From Pseudomonadota bacterium (GTDB lineage Bacteria > Chloroflexota > UBA6077 > JAJPHF01): DNA of 37,822 bases. Of this stretch, positions 32,397 through 37,822 are shown piece after piece. The stretch lies in assembly GCA_021325365.1 (NCBI GenBank), contig JAJPHF010000046.1:1-37822 (forward strand), read 5' to 3'. The notes below the pieces were generated by a model. That model had not been told where the DNA came from, made no database searches, and saw only the letters and a list, made by a program, of their open reading frames with translations. Within the stretch, counting starts at the first letter, position 1. The number at the start of each line of letters is the position of its first letter. The position numbers and the translations under genes were made by a program.

Positions 32397-32444
32397 CGGC
32401 TGGGCCGCGGCCCGTAGTGGCTGTCGGCCGCGGCCCACCAGCCG
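32397..32444. terminator. Bidirectional GC-rich hairpin between convergent genes
   Basis: CGGCTGGGCCGCGGCC (32397-32412) pairs with a matching right arm (32426-32444) that has a two-base bulge, around a 13-base loop. It separates the acyl-CoA dehydrogenase gene from pyrB. No T-run. Confidence 0.55.
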
Positions 32445-32464
32445 GTCCAGGAGGGTCGGCGTCC

Positions 32465-33430
32465 CTACGCCTCCGGCGCCCCCTGGGCGAGGAGTGAGAG
32501 CAGGGCCATGCGGAGGTAGAGGCCGTTGCCGGCCTGGCGGAAGCAGGCGATGCGGGGGTCGGCGTCGAGGTCGGCCGGCAGCTCGCGGCCGCGCGGCAGC
32601 GGGTGAAGGACGATGGCGTGTCGCGGGAGCTCGGCCAGCAGCTCGGCGTCGACGGCGTAGGAGCGGCGCCCGCGGTCGTAGCGGCGGGCGTGCTCCAGGC
32701 GCTCGGTGTGGGCGCGGGTCATGTAGACCACGTCCAGGCCGCTCGCCACCTCGCGCAGGTCGGGCACCTCGTGCACGTCGACGCCGCTCGCCACCAGGTA
32801 GTCGCGCACCTCGTCGCGCATCCGCAGCAGGTCCGGCGAGACGAGATACAGCGTCAGGTCGCGGAAGCGGCCGAGCAGATAGGCCAGCGAGTTGGTCGTG
32901 CGCTCGTAGGAGAGGTCGCCCACGAGGGCGATCTGCAGGCCGTCGAGCCGCCCGAGCTCCTGCCAGATGGTGTAGGCGTCGAGCAGCGCCTGCGTCGGGT
33001 GCTGCCCGGTGCCGTCGCCGGCGTTGATGATTGGCACCCGCGAGACAGCCGCCGCCCGCCGCGCGCCGCCCTCCTCATGGTAGCGGAGGAGGATGAACTC
33101 GTAGGGAAACTGGTTGAGCACCTGGATGCGGTCCTCCAGGCGCTCGTCGCGCGCCCGCTGCTCGTCGCTGTCGATCCCGACGACCTGCCCGCCCAGCAGC
33201 ATCGCCGCCGTCTCGAACGAGACGCGCGTGCGAGTGCTCGGCTCGTAGAACAGGTAGAACAGGCGCTTGCCCCGGAGTGCCTGGGGCAGCGCGGACAGCG
33301 GCGTCTGCTGCAGCGTGCGCGTGGTCGGGAACAGCGTTTCCTCGAGCCACGGCCGCGCAAACTGGCGGGCGTCGAGGATGTGCTGGGGAGTGGTCGGTAC
33401 AGGCGCTTCGGCGGCGCTCCCGCGCTCCAT
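32465..33430 (-). CDS. pyrB: Aspartate carbamoyltransferase catalytic subunit, altered active-site loop
   Basis: A 321-residue enzyme of pyrimidine synthesis that joins carbamoyl phosphate to aspartate. S65TRTR69, R116, H144PTQ, R177 in SYERTTNSL, R239 in YMTRAHTERL and HPLPR (276-280) match carbamoyl-phosphate and aspartate ligands. The loop that in E. coli contributes S80 and K84 to the neighbouring active site is instead DSDEQRARDERLEDRI (about 87-102), without the usual Ser-x3-Lys, and RHP is RYH at 116-118. No pyrI or pyrC is adjacent. GGAG eight bases before ATG 33430 favours it over a frame open to 33517, and TACACT (33495-33490 on the minus strand) may be its -10. Confidence 0.85.
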   Translation of the reverse strand: MERGSAAEAPVPTTPQHILDARQFARPWLEETLFPTTRTLQQTPLSALPQALRGKRLFYLFYEPSTRTRVSFETAAMLLGGQVVGIDSDEQRARDERLEDRIQVLNQFPYEFILLRYHEEGGARRAAAVSRVPIINAGDGTGQHPTQALLDAYTIWQELGRLDGLQIALVGDLSYERTTNSLAYLLGRFRDLTLYLVSPDLLRMRDEVRDYLVASGVDVHEVPDLREVASGLDVVYMTRAHTERLEHARRYDRGRRSYAVDAELLAELPRHAIVLHPLPRGRELPADLDADPRIACFRQAGNGLYLRMALLSLLAQGAPEA

Positions 33431-33630
33431 AGACGTGCTCCGGACGGACGAGACTGGCGCGCAGGCCGGGCGCGGCACGCACCGCCTCCAGTGTAGCCGA
33501 AATCGGCCGCCGGGCATGCCGCCGCCGGTGGGCGCGGGCGGGGGCCGCGCTGCTAGACTGTGGCGCGTCCGGGACGCCTCCCGACCACCCGGGTCGGGCC
33601 GAGACAGCGCCCGGAGAAAGGAGCCGCGGC

Positions 33631-34353
33631 ATGGGCTGGAGCATACTCGGCGGCGAGACCGTGGAGTTCCGCAGTGGTGGCGCGACCGTCCGGGGGCACC
33701 TGGGGCGGCCCGCGGCGCCGGGCCGCTACCCGGCGGCGATCATGATCCACGGGATCAACGGCCTGCTGGACGGGAACCGGCGCGCGGCCGACCGGCTGGG
33801 CGAGGCCGGCTACGTGGCGCTGGCGATCGACTGGAAGAGCGTCGAGCCAGAGCCGCACGACCGGACGATCCTCCAGTATGTCGAGGATGCGGCGGCCTAC
33901 CTGCGCGGCCGCGACGACGTCGACGGCGAGCGGCTCGCCGTGGGCGGCTACTGCCGCGGCGGCGCGCTGACGTACGTCGCCCTGGCGCGGTTTCCCTGGG
34001 CCCGTGCCGGCGTCGCCTTCCACGCGACGCTCAAGGAGCAGGTCGACGCCAACCGCCTCGACGCCTTCGCCGAGCCGGAGCGGATCCAGGCGCCGATCGT
34101 AGCCCTGCATGGCGCCGCCGACACGGTCTCGCCGGTGGCGCTGACCTACCGCATGGCCGAGCGGCTGGAGGCGCTGGGCAAGCGGTTCGAGCTGAAGGTG
34201 TACAGCGGCGCGGGCCACGGTTTCGCCCTGCCCGACGGCAGCGCCTACGACCCGGTCGCCGCCGGCGACTGCTGGGACGAGGCGCTCCGCTTCCTCGACC
34301 GCTACCTGCGCGCCGAGCAGCCGGTCCGAGCCGACGCCCTGGTGAGTCGCTGA
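33631..34353 (+). CDS. Dienelactone hydrolase-family alpha/beta hydrolase
   Basis: A 240-residue cytosolic hydrolase with the dienelactone-hydrolase triad C108 (GGYCRGG), D164 (HGAADTVSP) and H196 (GAGHGF). The activating glutamate in the usual HEIFGL motif is replaced (MIHGINGLLD), which hints at a changed substrate or mechanism. The family opens lactones from ring-cleavage pathways but also includes various carboxylic-ester hydrolases. AAGGAG eight bases upstream and an extended -10 (TGCTAGACT near 33547) mark the start. It lies 124 bases upstream of the tctC-hyuAB operon, on the same strand. Confidence 0.87.
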   Translation: MGWSILGGETVEFRSGGATVRGHLGRPAAPGRYPAAIMIHGINGLLDGNRRAADRLGEAGYVALAIDWKSVEPEPHDRTILQYVEDAAAYLRGRDDVDGERLAVGGYCRGGALTYVALARFPWARAGVAFHATLKEQVDANRLDAFAEPERIQAPIVALHGAADTVSPVALTYRMAERLEALGKRFELKVYSGAGHGFALPDGSAYDPVAAGDCWDEALRFLDRYLRAEQPVRADALVSR

Positions 34354-34379
34354 CCGCGCGTCACGATTGGCATCGCCAC

Positions 34380-34393
34380 CGACCGATCGGTCG
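34380..34393. promoter_or_regulatory. 14-bp palindrome beside the tctC promoter, probable operator
   Basis: CGACCGATCGGTCG is perfect for 14 bp and ends two bases before the -35 box at 34395. The form resembles TetR- or GntR-type repressor sites; no such regulator gene lies in the window. Confidence 0.55.
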
Positions 34394-34394
34394 C

Positions 34395-34423
34395 TTGATC
34401 GGGCCCCACGGCCGGGCTATATT
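34395..34423 (+). promoter_or_regulatory. Sigma70-type promoter of tctC-hyuAB
   Basis: TTGATC at 34395-34400, a 17-base spacer and TATATT at 34418-34423. Predicted start near 34430. Confidence 0.65.
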
Positions 34424-34476
34424 GGCAGCCACGGGTTCGCGCGTGGGCCTCGCTGGTCGCCCGACCGGGAGGGAAG

Positions 34477-35598
34477 ATGAGGCGCTTGGCCGCTGTGCTC
34501 GTCCCGATCGTGCTCCTGCCCGTCGGCCTGATGGCCTGTGCCTCCGCCGCGGCGCCGGCCCGGCCGGCGGAGCCCCCGAAAGTCGCTGCCGCGGCCGGGC
34601 CCACCGCCGCGCCCGCCACCACCGCCGCCTCTGAGCAGCAGGCGGTGGCCGACTTCTACCGCCGCAAGACGGTCCGCATCGTCGTTGGCTACGCCGCCGG
34701 CGGCGCCTTCGACGTCCACGCCCGTGTCGTCGCTCGCCACCTGTCCCAGTACATCCCCGGCAATCCCAGTGTCATCGTCGAGAACCGCCCGGGCGCGGGC
34801 GGCATCCTGGCGGCCAACCTGGTCTACGCCAGCGAGGCCAAAGACGGCACGGTGATGACGCCGATCGGGGCCGGCCTGCCGCTGCAGCAGGCGATCGGCA
34901 AGGAAGGCATCCAGTTCGACGCGGCCCGCTTCAACTGGCTGGCCGCCGGCGGTATGGCGACGACCACCTGCGTGGCTCGCGCCGACACGGGCGTCAGGAG
35001 CGTCCAGGACCTCATCGACGGCACGGAGCTGATCACTGGCGCGATCGGGCCAGGCACGCCGAACTACGACATCCCCGCCGTGCTCAATATCGCCATCGGC
35101 ACGCGGTTCAAGGTCGTCTCTGGCTACGAGAGCGGCGCCAAGGCGCTGGCGGCGGCCGAGGCCGGCGAGGTGAACGGCGCCTGCCCCGGCTTCGACACGA
35201 TGACCGGCCGGCCGTATCTGTTCGACGGCCCCGACCCGCCGCTACGGGCGATCCTGGTCATGGGCGGCGGGGCGACCGATAGCCCCTGGCTGAAGGACGT
35301 GCCGACGGTCGAGTCCCTGGCCCGGACCGATGAGGCTCGGCAGTTGATCCAGGCCATCTCCACCGAGGTCTACCCGTACTACTCCTATGCCGCGGCGCCG
35401 GAGATCCCGGCCGACCGGCTGACGGCGCTGCGCAAGGCGCTGATGGACACCTTCAACGACCCTGAGTTCAAGGCCGAGGCGGAGAAGATCGGGGCGATCG
35501 TATCGCCCACGCCGGGCGAGGAGGTGGCCCGCATCTACCGCCAGGTGCTGGCCACCCCGCCCGGGGCGCTGGCCAAGCTGCGGGAGGTGCTGAAGTAG
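34477..35598 (+). CDS. tctC: TctC-type (Bug family) solute-binding lipoprotein
   Basis: A 373-residue extracytoplasmic receptor. A signal peptide ends in a lipobox, L-M-A-C21, so the mature protein is lipid-anchored, as expected in a cell without a free periplasm. A low-complexity Ala/Pro linker (22-55) leads to the Bug fold: KTVRIVVGYAAGGAFDVHARVVARHL and VIVENRPGAGGILAANLVYASEAKDGT are the hallmark stretches that bind a carboxylate. The nearest membrane subunits are tctAB at 10.4-12.6 kb on the other strand. The gene has its own promoter with a palindrome, and is followed directly by hyuA. It probably delivers the substrate that HyuAB hydrolyses (inference). Confidence 0.9.
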   Translation: MRRLAAVLVPIVLLPVGLMACASAAAPARPAEPPKVAAAAGPTAAPATTAASEQQAVADFYRRKTVRIVVGYAAGGAFDVHARVVARHLSQYIPGNPSVIVENRPGAGGILAANLVYASEAKDGTVMTPIGAGLPLQQAIGKEGIQFDAARFNWLAAGGMATTTCVARADTGVRSVQDLIDGTELITGAIGPGTPNYDIPAVLNIAIGTRFKVVSGYESGAKALAAAEAGEVNGACPGFDTMTGRPYLFDGPDPPLRAILVMGGGATDSPWLKDVPTVESLARTDEARQLIQAISTEVYPYYSYAAAPEIPADRLTALRKALMDTFNDPEFKAEAEKIGAIVSPTPGEEVARIYRQVLATPPGALAKLREVLK

Positions 35599-37697
35599 GC
35601 GCGTTCACCATCGGCATCGACACCGGGGGCACCTTCGTCGACGTCCTCGTCAGCGACGGCGCTGAGCTGCGGCTGTCCAAGGTGCCGTCGGACCCGCGCG
35701 ATCTGGCCGGCGCGGTGCTGGCCGGGCTGGAGGAGGCGGCCGCGGCCCGCGGGCTGCCGCTCACCGAGCTGCTGGCCCAGACGGAGCGGATCGTCCACGG
35801 CAGCACCGTCGCCACCAACGCCTTGCTGACCGGTCGCGGCGCCCGCGCGGCGCTGCTCACGACCGACGGCTTCCGCGACGTGCTGAGCATGCGCCGCGGC
35901 ATGCGCGAGCGGCCCCTCGACTCGCGCAGCGCGCCACCCCCACCCCTGATCCCGCGCCGGCGCATCCACCCCATCGTCGAGCGGCTCGACTGCGACGGCA
36001 TCGAGCTGGTCCCGCTGGACCAGGGCAGCGTCGAGGCGGCGATCGCCGCGCTCGAGCGCGACGAAGTCGAGGGCGTGGGCGTCTGCTTCCTATTCTCCTT
36101 CCTCAATCCAGCCCACGAGCTAGCGGTCGGCCGCGCGCTGGAGGAGCGGCGGCCGGGCCTGCACGTGTCGCTCTCCAGCGAGGTGCTGCCCCAGGTGCGA
36201 CTGTACGAGCGCGTCAGCACCACCGCCGTCAACGCCGTCGTCTCGCCGCTGCTCGCCCGCTACCTCGCGGGACTGGACGCTCGTCTGCGCGAGCCCGGCT
36301 TCCGGGGCAGCCTGCTGGTGATGCAGTCCAACGGCGGCGTCTGCGCTCCCGAGGTGGGCAAGCGGCTCGGCGCCACCAGCGTCCTGTCCGGGCCGGCCGC
36401 GGCGCCGGTGGCCGCGGCGCACGTCGCGGGCCTGCACGGGCTGGACCACTCGATCAGCGTGGACATGGGCGGCACCAGCTTCGACGTCTGCCTGGTCCGC
36501 GACCGCCTGCCGGACGTGACCACCGAGGGCGAGCTGGCCGGCTACCGCATCGCTCTGCCGATGGTCGCCATCCACACCATCGGCGCCGGCGGCGGCAGCA
36601 TCGTCGGCGTCGACGCGCGGGGGATGCTGACCGTCGGGCCGGCGAGCGCCGGCGCCTATCCCGGGCCGGCCTGCTACGGCCGCGGCGGCACGGAGCCGAC
36701 CGTCACCGACGCCAACCTGCTCCTCGGCTACCTCGACCCGGAGCGGTTCTGGGGCGGCCGCCTGCGCCTCGACGTCGTCGCCGCCGAGCGCGCGTTCCAG
36801 GAGCGCGTGGCCGCGCCGCTCGGCCTGGACCTGCGCCGCGCCGCCTACGGCGCCTACCAGGTGGTCAACGAGAACATGGTCGACGCGATCCGCGAGGTGT
36901 CGATCCGCCGCGGCCACGACCCGCGCCAGTTCGTCCTCGTCGCGGCCGGCGGCGCCGGCCCGCTCCACGTCGGCACCCTGGCGCAGGAGCTGGAGATTCC
37001 CCTGGTGATCGTGCCCCGCCTGGCCTCGGTCCTCTGCGCCCTGGGCGGGCTGCTCAGCGACCTACGCCACGAGCTGGCGACCAGCTTCGTCACGCCGCTG
37101 GCGACGATCGACCGCGAGCGCGGCCGCGCGGTCATCGCGCGGCTGAAGGAGCAGGCGACCGAGCGGCTGCGCTCGGAGGGGGTAGCCGCGGGCGACGTGC
37201 AGCTCCAGGCGTCGGCGGAGCTGCGCTACGTCGGCCAGTTCCGCGAGCTGGACGTACCGCTCGCAGACGATCGCTTCGGCGACGAGGGCCTGGCGACGCT
37301 GGCCCGCGAGTTCCACCGCCGCCACGAGGCGGTCAACGGCTACCAGGATGCCGCGCACCCGCTGGAGGTGGTCACGCTGCGCGTGGTGGCCGTCGGCCGC
37401 ACCGAGAAGCCGCGCCTGGCCGAGCTGGCCGCGAACGGCGCGGCCGGTCAGGGTGCTGGTCGCGAGGAGCGGACCATCTACTGGGACGGCGGCCTCCAGC
37501 GCGTGCCGGTCTATGCCGGCCCGGACCTGCCGCCGGGCGCAACCGTGCGCGGACCGGCGATCGTAGAGCAAGAGACGACGACGATCCTGGTGCCGCCGGA
37601 TCTCGCCCTGCTCGTCGACCGCTGGGGCAATGGGCTGATGCACCGCCAGGACGTGGCGGTCGGCGAGCTGCTGGCTCGCCTGCGGGGAGGTGGGTGA
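35595..37697 (+). CDS. Hydantoinase/oxoprolinase/acetone-carboxylase-type alpha subunit, start codon unusual
   Basis: About 700 residues of a HyuA-family ATP-dependent subunit that acts on cyclic amides such as hydantoins or 5-oxoproline. IGIDTGGTFVDV near the N-terminus is the conserved ATP-binding motif; IVHGSTVATNALL, SVDMGGTSFDVCLV, TIGAGGGSI and AAGGAGPLH follow. In this frame, between a stop at 35463 and that motif, there is no ATG, GTG or TTG. The first is GTG 35682, which would delete the motif. GGAGG at 35583-35587 is ideally spaced for GTA 35595, where a GTG would be expected overlapping the tctC stop. Coordinates are given from there. Overlap with tctC and hyuB indicates an operon. 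Confidence 0.85.
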   Translation, partial: VGAFTIGIDTGGTFVDVLVSDGAELRLSKVPSDPRDLAGAVLAGLEEAAAARGLPLTELLAQTERIVHGSTVATNALLTGRGARAALLTTDGFRDVLSMRRGMRERPLDSRSAPPPPLIPRRRIHPIVERLDCDGIELVPLDQGSVEAAIAALERDEVEGVGVCFLFSFLNPAHELAVGRALEERRPGLHVSLSSEVLPQVRLYERVSTTAVNAVVSPLLARYLAGLDARLREPGFRGSLLVMQSNGGVCAPEVGKRLGATSVLSGPAAAPVAAAHVAGLHGLDHSISVDMGGTSFDVCLVRDRLPDVTTEGELAGYRIALPMVAIHTIGAGGGSIVGVDARGMLTVGPASAGAYPGPACYGRGGTEPTVTDANLLLGYLDPERFWGGRLRLDVVAAERAFQERVAAPLGLDLRRAAYGAYQVVNENMVDAIREVSIRRGHDPRQFVLVAAGGAGPLHVGTLAQELEIPLVIVPRLASVLCALGGLLSDLRHELATSFVTPLATIDRERGRAVIARLKEQATERLRSEGVAAGDVQLQASAELRYVGQFRELDVPLADDRFGDEGLATLAREFHRRHEAVNGYQDAAHPLEVVTLRVVAVGRTEKPRLAELAANGAAGQGAGREERTIYWDGGLQRVPVYAGPDLPPGATVRGPAIVEQETTTILVPPDLALLVDRWGNGLMHRQDVAVGELLARLRGGG

Positions 37698-37822
37698 TGC
37701 GGACCGAAGCGGGCGTCGACGTCGTGCTGGCGACGGTGATCGCCAACCGGCTGGAGGCGATCACCCGCGAGATGGGCGCGGCGATGCTGCGCAGCGCCCG
37801 CTCGCCGATCTTCGCCGAGAAC
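37697..37822 (+). CDS. Hydantoinase B-type beta subunit, 5' part only
   Basis: The first 42 codons run to the window edge. ATG 37697 overlaps the hyuA stop (TGATG) and follows GGGGAGG. VVLATVIANRLEAITREMGAAMLRSARSPIFAEN is the usual opening of HyuB subunits, which carry the metal-dependent part of the ATP-driven lactam hydrolase. The rest is outside the window. Confidence 0.85.
   Translation, partial: MRTEAGVDVVLATVIANRLEAITREMGAAMLRSARSPIFAEN

Overview
The window is high-GC bacterial chromosome, densely coding and mostly single-copy metabolic genes. The mix of LuxR-type ATPase/TPR regulators, luciferase-like (LLM) flavin oxidoreductases, glutaconate-type CoA-transferases, VOC-fold proteins, sedolisin (S53) peptidases and a tripartite tricarboxylate transporter (TTT) resembles soil or uncultured Chloroflexota. 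That placement is an inference from gene content; no rRNA or universal marker is present. I saw no tRNA, rRNA, CRISPR array, phage or insertion sequence.

Layout. 1-1.4 kb: a gene tail, a frameshifted membrane protein and a two-gene small-protein operon, diverging around two CRP-type TGTGA-N6-TCACA sites. 1.4-3.5 kb (minus): a GAF-PAS adenylate cyclase and a prepilin-peptidase-like membrane protein. 3.8-10.4 kb: two VOC proteins, a DJ-1/PfpI protein, small exported and zinc-ribbon proteins, an exported phosphoesterase and an SH3-like exported protein. 10.4-12.6 kb (minus): tctB and tctA. 13-15 kb: a CDGSH iron-sulfur protein, a zinc ribbon and a DUF2238-type membrane protein. 15.2-19.2 kb: a stand-alone S53 propeptide gene followed by a 1056-residue S53 peptidase with glycosylation-type linkers, a duplicated cysteine-containing module, a polyproline stalk and a C-terminal sorting-like tail.

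19.2-26.9 kb (minus): a histidine-kinase relic, a Uma2 protein and then a compact seven-gene catabolic operon. In transcription order it encodes a cysteine-synthase-like PLP enzyme, a DUF6282 metal hydrolase, CoA-transferase A and B, an LLM oxidoreductase, a maleate-isomerase-like enzyme and a threonine-synthase-like PLP enzyme. It has a recognisable sigma70 promoter with an operator-like inverted repeat over the -35. The same repeat family sits at two of its cistron junctions. This operon is the best candidate for an undescribed pathway.

27-37.8 kb: a serine-beta-lactamase-fold protein that has lost its catalytic residues, a large LuxR-family ATPase regulator, an acyl-CoA dehydrogenase, an aspartate carbamoyltransferase with an altered active-site loop, a dienelactone hydrolase, then tctC-hyuA-hyuB behind a strong promoter with a 14-bp palindrome. 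The hyuA reading frame has no usual start codon before its conserved ATP-binding motif.

Overall the window looks like uptake of an organic acid or N-heterocycle (Tct proteins), ring or amide opening (HyuAB), and conversion through CoA thioesters and PLP chemistry, beside a cAMP-type regulatory corner and an exported protease pair. The substrate cannot be read from sequence.
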